A stretch of DNA of 64,000 nt from Variovorax paradoxus (lineage in GTDB: Bacteria > Pseudomonadota > Gammaproteobacteria > Burkholderiales > Burkholderiaceae_C), in NCBI RefSeq assembly GCF_018614915.1, contig NZ_JAGGNU010000028.1, positions 1 to 64,000 of the forward strand, written 5' to 3'. The translations under genes were made by a program, and so were the position numbers. The notes beneath the pieces were generated by a model. That model searched no databases and had not been told where the DNA came from. It saw nothing but the letters and a program-made list of their open reading frames with translations. This document shows, one piece after another, positions 15,210 to 23,521 of this stretch (position 1 is the stretch's first letter; each line of letters starts with the position of its first letter).

Positions 15210-15980
15210 TCAGCTCAGCGCGCCGAGCGCCGCGGAGACGGCGGTGGATGCCTTTTGCAGTGGCGGCAGGAAGCGCTCGACCGCCACATTCACCTTGACG
15301 CTCGATGTAAACCAAGTCAACCCGATCGATGCGACCACCCGGGCGCCCTCGAAGATCGGCACAGCGATCGTGGACGATTCCGGCCGCACGCGGGGGTCGC
15401 GCAGCGCATATCCACGCTCACGCACCTCCGCCAGCATCTGGCGAATCTGCTCTGGACTTCCTGCGACATGGGCTTCCGGGTTCTGCACATTCACCAGAAG
15501 TTCGATCAGCGCATCCTGCGTGGGTTCATCACAGAACGCGAGATACGCCCTTCCCATTGCCTGGCTCACAAGGCTCAGCCGCATGTTGATCGTCGAGTGA
15601 AAGAACGAAAGCGGCGAGTTCGGGATCGTGCTGTAACGCACAACCATCGAATCCCCTTCCTGCACAGCCACCGATACCGGCCACTTCAGGTCCTGGGTGA
15701 GCGTATCGGCGATGCCCGAAGCGGCCTCAACGACGCGCGGCTCGCTGTGATAGCCGCTCGCCAAGGCGATCACCTGAGACGTGAGGTAGTAAGCCCCGTA
15801 CTTGGGCGCGCGCTTGACCAGCCCTTCGCTCTCAAGCGTCTGCAACAGGCGCACGATGGTGGGCTTGGGAATCTTGGTGCGCTTGTGAATCGTGTCCAAC
15901 GTCGAGACGGGCTGGAAATTCAACGCCCGCAGGATGTTCAACGCGCGGACCACAACATTGACGGGACGCGGCGCGGGCAT
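15210..15980 (-). CDS. IclR family transcriptional regulator
   Basis: Taken to start at MPAPRPVNVVVRAL (15980), giving 256 residues; longer frames upstream lack family similarity. A winged HTH is at about residues 10-70 (VVRALNILRAL, then IPKPTIVRLLQTLESEGLV). The effector domain has SPLSFFHSTINMRLSLVSQA, AMGRAYLAF, RERGYALRDPRVRPESSTIAVPIF and the closing VASIGLTWF segment. IclR proteins bind small aromatic or keto acids. It sits between the Bug/aldolase/cupin operon (same strand, downstream) and a divergent amidohydrolase, and probably controls both. Confidence 0.88.
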   Translation of the reverse strand: MPAPRPVNVVVRALNILRALNFQPVSTLDTIHKRTKIPKPTIVRLLQTLESEGLVKRAPKYGAYYLTSQVIALASGYHSEPRVVEAASGIADTLTQDLKWPVSVAVQEGDSMVVRYSTIPNSPLSFFHSTINMRLSLVSQAMGRAYLAFCDEPTQDALIELLVNVQNPEAHVAGSPEQIRQMLAEVRERGYALRDPRVRPESSTIAVPIFEGARVVASIGLTWFTSSVKVNVAVERFLPPLQKASTAVSAALGALS

Positions 15981-16169
15981 ATCGATGGGTTGAACGTTAT
16001 GAGCCCACAAGCCTATCCCACGAAGCGTCAATTCCGCAGCACGGAAACCCCCAAGTCTTCGCTTGCCCGGCCATACCCCGCCGCAGATCATTGCTGCAGT
16101 TCCTGACGCAGCCCGACCGCCCAGGATCCATTTATCGACTACCCCCTACTCACAACGAAAGACATTCAG

Positions 16170-17114
16170 ATGACGTTCAACACCGCCACGCGTCCGCTCC
16201 TGTTCGACTCGCACGCCCATCTGGTGGCCGACGATCAGATTGGCTATCCGCGCAACCCGATGCAACGCGCGGCCGATGCCCCGTATCGGCCGCCCGGCGT
16301 GATCGGCAAGCCAGGTGGCAAGCACGGCTTGACCCCGATCAACGAAGTGCCTGACGCGTTGCGCATGCTGCGTTGGATGAGCGACGAGAACGTCGACGGG
16401 ATCGTGGCAGTTCAGAAGCGCATGATCTATCGCTACGACAACAGCTACATCCTGGACTCATCGGACAAGTACGCTGACCTGTTCTCGGCCGTGGTCATTC
16501 TTGACGCCGAAGACGAGGCGACGCCTGGGCTCGTCGAGACCTACATCGAGAAGAACGCACTGGCGGGCGTTCGTCTGTTCGGCGGTCGCAAGCCCGACGG
16601 AAGCATGCCATGGCTGAACTCGCCGATGGCGCTCAAGACCTGGGATGTTGCGCAGGCGGCAGGCCTCGTGATGGATCTCGAAGTGCTTTCGGAAGGCGGC
16701 GGCGGCCCGTCGATTCCCTCGATCATCGAGTTGACCGAGAAGTATCCGAACGTTCGCATCGTGCTGGACCACCTCCTTGAGCCGGAGATGGAGGAAGGCG
16801 AGCACTTCGGGCTTGATGAGCGCTACGAGAAGTTGGCCGGCCGCGAGCGCATATTCTTCAAGTTCACTTCCATCAATCTGGACATCTGTCGGGAAGCCGG
16901 CATTCCGGCCGAGAAGGTGCTGCGCCGAGCCGTTGACATGTTCGGGGCCGACCACGTCATGTGGGGATCCGATATCGGCACGTCCTCGGGCACATACAAG
17001 GACATGGTGCAACGCATGCTGGACGCGTCTGTGCTACTGACGCCACAAGAGCAGCGCGCCGTGTTGCATGACACCGGCAAGCAGGTATTCGTCAAGGGTG
17101 GTCAGAAGGCTTGA
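16170..17114 (+). CDS. amidohydrolase family 2 protein (lactonase/decarboxylase type)
   Basis: 314 residues from ATG at 16170. TIM-barrel metal-site motifs: LLFDSHAHLVAD (His-x-His), LDHLLEPEM (His) and MWGSDIGTSSG (Asp). MSDENVDGIVAVQKRM and LAGVRLFGGRKPDGS follow the amidohydrolase-related (COG3618/PF04909) pattern, whose members include 2-pyrone-4,6-dicarboxylate hydrolase and sugar lactonases. Cytoplasmic. It is divergent from the IclR gene, with about 190 bases between, and probably acts in the same pathway as the Bug/aldolase/cupin operon. A hydrolysed lactone feeding an HpaI-type aldolase would make chemical sense, but this is inference. Confidence 0.82.
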   Translation: MTFNTATRPLLFDSHAHLVADDQIGYPRNPMQRAADAPYRPPGVIGKPGGKHGLTPINEVPDALRMLRWMSDENVDGIVAVQKRMIYRYDNSYILDSSDKYADLFSAVVILDAEDEATPGLVETYIEKNALAGVRLFGGRKPDGSMPWLNSPMALKTWDVAQAAGLVMDLEVLSEGGGGPSIPSIIELTEKYPNVRIVLDHLLEPEMEEGEHFGLDERYEKLAGRERIFFKFTSINLDICREAGIPAEKVLRRAVDMFGADHVMWGSDIGTSSGTYKDMVQRMLDASVLLTPQEQRAVLHDTGKQVFVKGGQKA

Positions 17115-17775
17115 CCCCAGGATGTGATCGGGCGGCGGGCAGTACCCGTCCCCGACGCTCGCCCCAACGAACTGGACGAATCAATGACCGGCCGTGAGGC
17201 CGTGTGGTCGGCCAGGCTGTGCTCAGCCGCAGGCGCCCACCAATTGTCCATGCAGCCGCTGGAAGGCCGTGGCCGCGCGATCGTTGGCGCCCAATCCGAT
17301 GATGCGCCGGCCGTGCTCGATGGGGGTCCTTTTGATCTCGGTGCAAGAAGTGACGGTTCGAAATCCCCAGCAACGACACGCGGTGCATTCGGTAAGTCAT
17401 TGATTTCACGAGCATTGCTGTTCACTTCGCTGGAGCAGCCCGACACGTCACGCACACTGATCCTGGCTCGGCTGGAGAAGAAGAGTCGACACATCGCTGC
17501 CATGCAGGACCGGCCTGCTCTACATCAGCGGGAATTGACGCGGCTGACTGACATCCTCAGGCGCCATGATGATCAATCGGGTTGCACGCCGGCTGGAGGA
17601 CGCGAGGCAGCTCGCGCCAGCCTCATCGCGCCGCCGGTACGGCAAGGGCGGAGGAATGCCGCTGGCACACGATGACGCAGCCGCCACGTCGACCAAGGCC
17701 AACGTCGGCCCCGGCAAGGTGGGCCTCTTTGGCACCGCCAGCCCTTGACGCGTCGCTCGCGCTTCCAGACGCTCA
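17115..17775. other. 660-base gap with no recognised gene
   Basis: Neither strand carries a convincing gene. One minus-strand stretch (about 17228-17350) reads EIKRTPIEHGRRIIGLGAND and then AATAFQRLHGQLVGACG before a stop, which has the look of the very end of a real protein, but no start or body precedes it in any frame. It may be a leftover tail. The rest is without motifs. No terminator hairpin with a T-run was seen after the amidohydrolase. Confidence 0.5.
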
Positions 17776-18453
17776 TCAACTCGTTGAACCACTCGTCCGC
17801 AGACCACGCAAGAGCATCAGCATTCCCTCCTCCAGATCCTGTTGAAACTGGTAGCGCAATGCCGCCAGATCGGGGCGCGCAGTCACTTCGGCAGCGAGCT
17901 CGGCCGGGTTGCTGAGCGGCCACAGCCCGATCAGCAGCGGCACGGCATGGTGGATGAACTTCTCGAATCCGGATGCTGAAATCGACGGAAGGCAGCCGTG
18001 GAAGTCGAGCGCCGTCTGCTGGCGGACGGCCAACAGGCCGTGCTTGAACTGCACGATTCGTTCGGCCGAGACGTTGTGCTCCAGGATCGACGGAAATATG
18101 CTGGTCAACCGGCACAACAGCGGGCGCGCTGCCACGGTGGCGGAGAACGCCCGTGCGATGTGCTCGATGGTTCCGCTGCGCTTGCCGCCCCGGCTCAAGG
18201 CCTTGCGCAGCTCGGCGCGCCATTGGATGAACTCTTCGACCAACACATCAAGCAAAACCGCTTCGCTGCTCTCGAAGTATCGGTAGACGTTCGACTTGGT
18301 CATCTGCGCACGCCGCGCCAGTTCGTTGATTCCAAGGTCATGCAGGCCCGGAATCTCCCCCAGCAGGGTCTTCGCGGTGTCGAGCAGATGGCGCCGACGC
18401 TCCTCCTTCTGCTCAGGAGAGCGTGCGCGCAGATAGGGTAATGGAGTGCTCAT
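17776..18453 (-). CDS. TetR family transcriptional regulator divergent from molybdenum hydroxylase
   Basis: 225 residues from ATG at 18453 (MSTPLPYLRARS); the longer frame upstream adds Cys-rich sequence foreign to the family. HTH at about 20-65: HLLDTAKTLLGEIPGLHDLG, INELARRAQMTKSNVYRYFE. The C-terminal domain has SIFPSILEHNVSAERIVQFK and the closing helix FQQDLEEGMLMLLRGL. The gene is divergent from the xanthine-dehydrogenase-like pair, and an operator with TetR-type dyad symmetry lies in their promoter. It is most likely their repressor. Confidence 0.88.
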   Translation of the reverse strand: MSTPLPYLRARSPEQKEERRRHLLDTAKTLLGEIPGLHDLGINELARRAQMTKSNVYRYFESSEAVLLDVLVEEFIQWRAELRKALSRGGKRSGTIEHIARAFSATVAARPLLCRLTSIFPSILEHNVSAERIVQFKHGLLAVRQQTALDFHGCLPSISASGFEKFIHHAVPLLIGLWPLSNPAELAAEVTARPDLAALRYQFQQDLEEGMLMLLRGLRTSGSTS

Positions 18454-18476
18454 TGTGTGGCAGGTCGGTCGACAGT

Positions 18477-18506
18477 TTGCACAAAAGACCAACGGTCTGC
18501 TATATT
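18477..18506 (+). promoter_or_regulatory. promoter with TetR-type operator in the spacer
   Basis: -35 TTGCAC (18477-18482) and -10 TATATT (18501-18506) are 18 bases apart. Exactly between them lies AGACCAACGGTCT (18486-18498), a 5-3-5 perfect dyad. A repressor bound here would block polymerase. The transcript would run into the molybdenum hydroxylase genes, about 80 bases before the start codon. The divergent TetR gene starts 24 bases on the other side of the -35, so the same site could autoregulate it. Confidence 0.75.
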
Positions 18507-18586
18507 AGAGACCATAAGTCCTTTAACGATTTCAGCATAGCAGCACTCGCTGGTTCATCAGGCGCACGCCGCGCAAGGAGTATTCA

Positions 18587-20866
18587 ATGGTTACCCGCAG
18601 AACAGTACTGCTCGGCAGTGCCGGCGTGGCGGGCGCGCTCGGCGCGCTGATGGTGGGCTGGACGGCGATGCCGCCCAAGCCGCGCCTGGTCACCGCCGAT
18701 CCGCTGCCGGTCGGTCCGGGCCAGTCGGCACTGAACGGCTGGGTCAAGATCGGTGCCGACAACACGGTCGGCATCGTGATGTGCAAGGCCGAGATGGGAC
18801 AGGGCATCTACACCGGTCTGGCGATGGTGCTGGCCGAGGAGCTCGACGCCGACTGGGCGCAGGTTCGCGTCGAACGCGCGCCGATCGACAAGATCTACCA
18901 GAACATCGCCGCGACCATCGATGGCCTGCCTTTCCACCCCGATGACGACGGCACGCTGAAGGCGGTGGCCTCGCGGGTCGCGGGCAAGGCGATGCGCGAG
19001 ATCGGCGTGATGCTCACTGGCGGGTCCTCCAGCATGAGAGACCTGTGGCTGCCGATGCGCCAGGCCGGCGCGTCGGCGCGCGCGATGCTGGTGGCCGCCG
19101 CGGCACAGCAGTGGAAGCTGCCTGCAGCCGAGTGCCGCGTCGAAGCAGGTCGCGTGCTACACCCGTCGGGCAAGAGCGTTTCATTCGGCGAATTGGCGGC
19201 GGCGGCCGCGAGCCAGCCCTTGCCCGACCACGTGTTGCTGAAGGACCCCAAGACCTTCAAGCTGATCGGCCAGCCACGGCGCCGCCTCGAGGCCGCGTCC
19301 AAGATGGACGGCAGCGCGCGCTTCGGCATCGACGTGCTGCAGCCCGGCATGCAGTACGCCAGCGTCGAGATGTGCCCGACCCTCGGCGGCCGCGTCGCGA
19401 GCTTCGATGCCGCGGAGGCACAGAAGCTTCCCGGCGTGAAGAAGGTGCTCGCGGTGCCCGGCCACAATGGCGGTACCGGCGGCGTCGCGGTGATCGCCGA
19501 CACGCCGTACCACGCGATGCGCGCGGTCAAGGCGGTGCGCGTCAAGTGGGACCACGGCCCCTCCGCCAGCGCGTCCACCGAAGAGGTCTATGCGCGCCTG
19601 GCGCAAGCGCTGGACACGGACGACGGGTTCAACTTCTACAAGCACGGCGACGTCGATGCCGCATTGAAGAGCGCCGCGAAGACCGTCAGAGCCGAGTACC
19701 GCGCGCCGTACCTGGCCCACGCGACGATGGAGCCGATGAACTGCACCGCGCAGTTCAAGGACGGCCGTGCCACCGTGTGGGCGGCCACGCAGGTGCCCGA
19801 CTTGGCCCGCAGCGCTGCGGCCAAGGTATTGGGCCTCGCGCCCGAACTGGTAGACGTGCAGGTGCAGTTGCTCGGCGGCGGCTTCGGCCGGCGCTGCGAG
19901 GTCGACGTGATCGCCCAGGCGGCGGCGATCGCCCGCGACGCCGGCGGCGTGCCGGTGCAGACGATCTGGTCACGCGAGCAGGACATGACGCACGACTTCT
20001 ATCGCCCGGCCTGCGTATCACGTTTTCAGGCCGGACTCGATGCCTCGGGCAATCTGCTGGGCTGGCTGAACGCTTCGGCAGGCCAGGCCATCGTGCCGCA
20101 GGTCATGAAGCGCGTCTTCGACCTGCCCGGCGCCGGACCGGACAAGACCACGTCCGAAGGCGCCTTCGACCAGCCCTACGAATGGCCGGCCGCGCGCATC
20201 GGCCACGAGGCCGTGGAGCTGCCCGTGCCGGTCGGCTTCTGGCGCTCGGTCGGGCATTCGCACAACGCCTTCTTCAAAGAGAGCTTCCTCGACGAAGTGG
20301 CCACCGCAGCCGGCCGCGACCCGGTGGCCTTGCGCGCCGCGCTGCTGACCAAGCACCCGCGCCACCTGAAAGTGCTGCAGCGCGCCGCCGAGCTGTCGGG
20401 CTGGGACCGGCCCTTGCCTGCGTCCGCCGATGGCGTCAAGCGCGCGCGCGGCGTGGCCTTGCATCAGTCCTTCGGCTCGATCGTCGCGCAGGTGGCCGAG
20501 GTGTCGGTGTCCGCGGACAAGCGCATTCGCGTTCACCGCGTCGTCTGCGTGATCGACTGCGGCATCGCGGTCAACCCGAATCTGATCCGCCAGCAGATGG
20601 AAAGCGCCATCGTCTATGGCCTGTCGGCGGCGCTGAACGACGAGGTGCAGATCGAGAAGGGCCAGGTCCAGCAGACCAACTTCCACAACCACCCGGTGCT
20701 GCGGCTGGACGAATGCCCGGTCATCGAGACCGACATCATCGCCAGCGACGAAAGCCCCGAAGGGGTCGGCGAACCGGGGACGCCGCCGATCGCCCCCGCG
20801 GTCGCGAATGCCTTGTTCGCCCTCACGGGCCAGCGGCTGCGCAGCCTGCCGCTGAAGCTTGCCTAA
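18587..20866 (+). CDS. molybdopterin-binding subunit of Tat-exported molybdenum hydroxylase (IorB-like)
   Basis: 759 residues. [20 protein letters not shown] is a twin-arginine signal, so the cofactor-loaded enzyme is exported to the periplasm. Features of the isoquinoline 1-oxidoreductase beta / aldehyde oxidase family: an N-terminal domain with [20 protein letters not shown], then a repeat of the fold with [35 protein letters not shown] (Mo-cofactor loop) follows, and near the C-terminus [10 protein letters not shown] holds the catalytic Glu. The protein hydroxylates N-heteroaromatics or oxidises aldehydes with water as oxygen donor. The 2Fe-2S subunit follows; there is no FAD subunit or cytochrome c gene. 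Order Mo subunit first is the reverse of iorAB. Confidence 0.92.
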   Translation: MVTRRTVLLGSAGVAGALGALMVGWTAMPPKPRLVTADPLPVGPGQSALNGWVKIGADNTVGIVMCKAEMGQGIYTGLAMVLAEELDADWAQVRVERAPIDKIYQNIAATIDGLPFHPDDDGTLKAVASRVAGKAMREIGVMLTGGSSSMRDLWLPMRQAGASARAMLVAAAAQQWKLPAAECRVEAGRVLHPSGKSVSFGELAAAAASQPLPDHVLLKDPKTFKLIGQPRRRLEAASKMDGSARFGIDVLQPGMQYASVEMCPTLGGRVASFDAAEAQKLPGVKKVLAVPGHNGGTGGVAVIADTPYHAMRAVKAVRVKWDHGPSASASTEEVYARLAQALDTDDGFNFYKHGDVDAALKSAAKTVRAEYRAPYLAHATMEPMNCTAQFKDGRATVWAATQVPDLARSAAAKVLGLAPELVDVQVQLLGGGFGRRCEVDVIAQAAAIARDAGGVPVQTIWSREQDMTHDFYRPACVSRFQAGLDASGNLLGWLNASAGQAIVPQVMKRVFDLPGAGPDKTTSEGAFDQPYEWPAARIGHEAVELPVPVGFWRSVGHSHNAFFKESFLDEVATAAGRDPVALRAALLTKHPRHLKVLQRAAELSGWDRPLPASADGVKRARGVALHQSFGSIVAQVAEVSVSADKRIRVHRVVCVIDCGIAVNPNLIRQQMESAIVYGLSAALNDEVQIEKGQVQQTNFHNHPVLRLDECPVIETDIIASDESPEGVGEPGTPPIAPAVANALFALTGQRLRSLPLKLA

Positions 20867-20879
20867 TCCGGAGAACCCA

Positions 20880-21350
20880 ATGACCACGTTGACGATCAAT
20901 CGCAAGCCCGTTGAAGTGCAGGCCGAGCCCGACACGCCGCTGCTGTGGGTGCTGCGCGGCGAACTGCAGATGACCGGCACCAAGTTCGGCTGCGGCATGG
21001 CGCTGTGCGGCGCCTGCACCGTGCACATCGATGGCCAGCCGACGCGCGCCTGCGTCACCCCGATCTCGGCGGTGGGCACGCGTGAGGTGACCACCATCGA
21101 AGGACTGTCCGGGCCGCAGGTGGCCACGCTGAAGGCGGCGTGGGCCGATGTCGACGTGGTGCAGTGCGGCTACTGCCAGAGCGGGCAGCTGATGGCTGCC
21201 GCCGCGTTGCTGAAGCAGAACCCCAAGCCGACCGATGCTGACATCGACGCGGCCATGTCCGGCAACATCTGCCGCTGCGGCACCTACCCGCGCATCCGTG
21301 CGGCGATCCATCAGGCTTCGGCCATCCACGACATATTGCCGCCCGGGTAG
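20880..21350 (+). CDS. (2Fe-2S)-binding subunit of molybdenum hydroxylase (IorA-like)
   Basis: 156 residues; ATG at 20880 behind CCGGAGAACCC, 13 bases after the stop of the Mo subunit. A plant-ferredoxin-type cluster is built by [15 protein letters not shown] (with one more Cys in RACVTP) and a second, four-helix cluster by CGYCQSGQ and CRCGTYPRI. It passes electrons from the Mo centre to an acceptor. No signal peptide of its own, so it probably hitch-hikes on the Tat signal of the large subunit. The electron acceptor is not encoded here. Confidence 0.93.
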   Translation: MTTLTINRKPVEVQAEPDTPLLWVLRGELQMTGTKFGCGMALCGACTVHIDGQPTRACVTPISAVGTREVTTIEGLSGPQVATLKAAWADVDVVQCGYCQSGQLMAAAALLKQNPKPTDADIDAAMSGNICRCGTYPRIRAAIHQASAIHDILPPG

Positions 21351-21488
21351 TCGAGCTCGACACGCATCGGTGCCGCGATCCACCAGGCCGCGGCCATGCC
21401 GGCGGCCTGAGATCTTTGCGTGACGCATGAAGGAGGAGACGATCCCGGCAACTTTGCGGCGATGGCGAAACGCCACGCCGCAAATGGC

Positions 21489-21573
21489 TCAGGGCGCGAC
21501 TTTCAGCATCAGCTTGCCGTTGTGGGACCGTCGAACAGCCTCTGGAAAGTTTCGGCGAAGACCTCCACATCCG
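21489..21573 (-). pseudogene. 3' remnant of a YncB/CurA-like NADP oxidoreductase
   Basis: On the minus strand DVEVFAETFQRLFDG is followed, after a one-base shift, by SHNGKLMLKVAP and a stop. This matches the last residues of the intact enzyme at 28642-29652 (ETFQRLFDGSHNGKLMLQVA), so about 28 codons of a paralogue or of a lost ancestor copy remain, frameshifted, on the opposite strand between two plus-strand operons. No other part was found. Confidence 0.7.
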
Positions 21574-21621
21574 AAGCTCAACGACCACTTTTGACCATCG
21601 CCACCGAACTGGAGAAATCGA

Positions 21622-22455
21622 ATGAGCAACCCGAGCACCATCATCCTCGAGCGCAACAGCGCCCGTCTCGCCACGATCACCTTCTCGAACCCCCCGGCGA
21701 ACGTGACCGTGGGCGAGACCGTGGCCCGACTGGCCGGGATCCTCGGTGAGTTCGAGAAGGACTCCGACCTTCAGGTCGTCGTCTTCAAGAGCGCCGTGCC
21801 CGACTTCTTCCTGAACCACTTCGACTTGGCCGCGGTCGGTGACCTCCCCGTCCCGGAGGAGGGAGCGCTGCCGATCTGGACCGACCTCGTGGTCCGTCTC
21901 ACCAAGGCCCCGTTCATCTCGATCGCGTCCATCCGTGGGCGTACCCGCGGCGCCGGCAACGAGTTGGCCTTGGCCTGCGACCTGCGGTACGCGAGCCTGG
22001 AGAAGGCGATGTTCGGCCAGCCCGAGGTCGGAGCGGGACTGCTGCCGGGCGGCGGAGGAACCGAGCGGCTCCCCCGCACGATCGGCCGCGACCGAGCCCT
22101 GGAAGCGATCCTGAGCAGCAGCGACTACGACGCCGCGCTGGCCGAGCGCTGGGGCTGGGTAACCCGGGCTCTGCCCGACACAGAGCTGGACGGCTTCGTA
22201 GACGCCATGGCGGCCCGCCTGGCAAGCTTCGACAAGACCTCGCTGGCCACGGCCAAGGCCATGGTCAACCGAGCGACCCTTCCGCCCGAGGCGGACCTGG
22301 TCGCAGCCTTCCACGATTTCGCCAAGTCCCTCACCCTGCCGGGCTTCACCGCCCGCGCAGCAGCCAGCAAGGTAATGAGCGCCGAGGAGTTCGTCGATTT
22401 CGAGCTCAACATGGGCGAGTACATCGGCATCGCCAACCAAAAGGCGTCCTCTTGA
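21622..22455 (+). CDS. enoyl-CoA hydratase/isomerase family protein
   Basis: 277 residues; ATG at 21622 preceded by GGAGAAATCGA. Crotonase-fold signature: oxyanion loops in RTRGAGNELALACDLRYAS, with Glu114, and GQPEVGAGLLPGGGGTERL, with Glu135. These are the two catalytic acids of hydratases, so hydratase activity is possible. Early part RLATITFSNPPANVT. It hydrates a 2-enoyl-CoA or acts as an isomerase. Codon choice (frequent ctc, gag, ggc, few rare codons) is smoother than in the flanks, a hint of separate origin. The next gene is an alpha/beta hydrolase 44 bases on. Confidence 0.88.
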   Translation: MSNPSTIILERNSARLATITFSNPPANVTVGETVARLAGILGEFEKDSDLQVVVFKSAVPDFFLNHFDLAAVGDLPVPEEGALPIWTDLVVRLTKAPFISIASIRGRTRGAGNELALACDLRYASLEKAMFGQPEVGAGLLPGGGGTERLPRTIGRDRALEAILSSSDYDAALAERWGWVTRALPDTELDGFVDAMAARLASFDKTSLATAKAMVNRATLPPEADLVAAFHDFAKSLTLPGFTARAAASKVMSAEEFVDFELNMGEYIGIANQKASS

Positions 22456-22499
22456 CCTCGGACGACGCAGCCTGATCACCACAACCCGAAGAACACACC

Positions 22500-23357
22500 A
22501 TGACCACCCCTACCGCCTACTCCCCGACAACCGCGAAAACGCAGTACGTCGATGCCGGATCAACCCGCTACGCCTACCGCAGGATCGGCGTCCAGAAAGG
22601 CACCCCCGTGGTGCTGCTGCATCGCTTCAGGGCCACCATCGACTGGTGGGACCCGGCGTTCGTCGAGGCACTCGCTGAAGAGCGTGACGTGATCCTGTTC
22701 GACAACGTCGGCATTGGCTATACCAACGGTGCGCCGATGGACAGCGTGGGCGCCTACGCCGTCGGAGCCATCGCCTTTATCGAGGCCCTCGGCCTGTCGC
22801 AGGTCGACCTCCTCGGCTGGTCCTTCGGAGGCGTCGTCGCCCAGGAGATCGTGCTCCAGCGGCCCGACCTCATCCGCAAGCTCGTCGTTGCCGGCAGCGG
22901 CTCCGGCTCAGCTCCTGGCATGCCCGCGATGGGCCAGCGCGTCTCGAACATCATGCTCAAGCCCAAATCCGACCTCGAGGATGTGCTCTACCTGTTCTAC
23001 CCGGAGACCGATGCTGCCCGCGCCAAGGGCGTGGAGCACTTCAGCAAGATCGCCGCGGACATGCCGGAGAACGCGCCCATCGTCACACAGGAAGCCGCGA
23101 TGGGCCAACTCGCAGCCATCACTGCAACGCTGACAGCACCGTGGGAGCAGGTCGCCGCCAACCTGAAGAAGATCACTCTGCCGGTGCTATACGCCAATGG
23201 CGCTCACGACGTCATGATCGACGCGTTCGCGTCGTACGCGGCGGTTCAGGTACTGCCGAACGCCAAGCTCGTCCTGTACAGCGACGCCGGACACGCCTTC
23301 CTGTTTCAGCACCTCGAGGAGTTCACCGCCGACGTGAAGGTCTTCCTCCGCGACTGA
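22500..23357 (+). CDS. alpha/beta hydrolase
   Basis: 285 residues from ATG at 22500. Oxyanion region VVLLHRFRATIDWWD, nucleophile elbow LLGWSFGGVVAQ (Ser), acid in YANGAHDVMI (Asp) and His in SDAGHAFLF complete the triad. The first loop has HR in place of the usual HG. The family covers haloalkane dehalogenases, esterases and epoxide hydrolases; FDNVGIGYT instead of DxxGxGxS suggests an esterase or hydrolase of the non-dehalogenase type. Cytoplasmic. It forms a pair with the upstream enoyl-CoA hydratase-like gene. Confidence 0.85.
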   Translation: MTTPTAYSPTTAKTQYVDAGSTRYAYRRIGVQKGTPVVLLHRFRATIDWWDPAFVEALAEERDVILFDNVGIGYTNGAPMDSVGAYAVGAIAFIEALGLSQVDLLGWSFGGVVAQEIVLQRPDLIRKLVVAGSGSGSAPGMPAMGQRVSNIMLKPKSDLEDVLYLFYPETDAARAKGVEHFSKIAADMPENAPIVTQEAAMGQLAAITATLTAPWEQVAANLKKITLPVLYANGAHDVMIDAFASYAAVQVLPNAKLVLYSDAGHAFLFQHLEEFTADVKVFLRD

Positions 23358-23406
23358 GAACGCTATTGCCTGACCGACCGTTGGTGGGTCCAGTGGAGAA
23401 GCCGAC

Positions 23407-23472
23407 ATGAAAGCAATACAGATAGACACGCCCGGTGGCGCCGGGCGACAGAGCAAACGTCGCTCACTATGA
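23407..23472 (+). pseudogene. 5' remnant of a zinc-type quinone oxidoreductase/alcohol dehydrogenase
   Basis: ATG opens MKAIQIDTPGGA, the standard first residues of quinone oxidoreductase family enzymes (MKAIQID-PGGPEVL), then turns into GRQSKRRSL and stops after 21 codons. Only the beginning of the gene has survived. It sits in the 165-base gap before the patatin gene. Confidence 0.55.
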
Positions 23473-23521
23473 ATTTCCGGGCTAGGCCAATTTCTCCGCA
23501 ACGTCTTGGTAAGGAATCGCA

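Noticed and set aside
19045..20883. 612-codon plus-strand frame inside the molybdenum hydroxylase gene
   Set aside because: It is the +1 shadow of a gene with a full set of family motifs; almost all Arg, Ala and Gly.
22500..23357. Alpha/beta hydrolase as haloalkane dehalogenase
   Set aside because: The nucleophile in GWSFGG is Ser, not Asp, so a dehalogenase mechanism is excluded.
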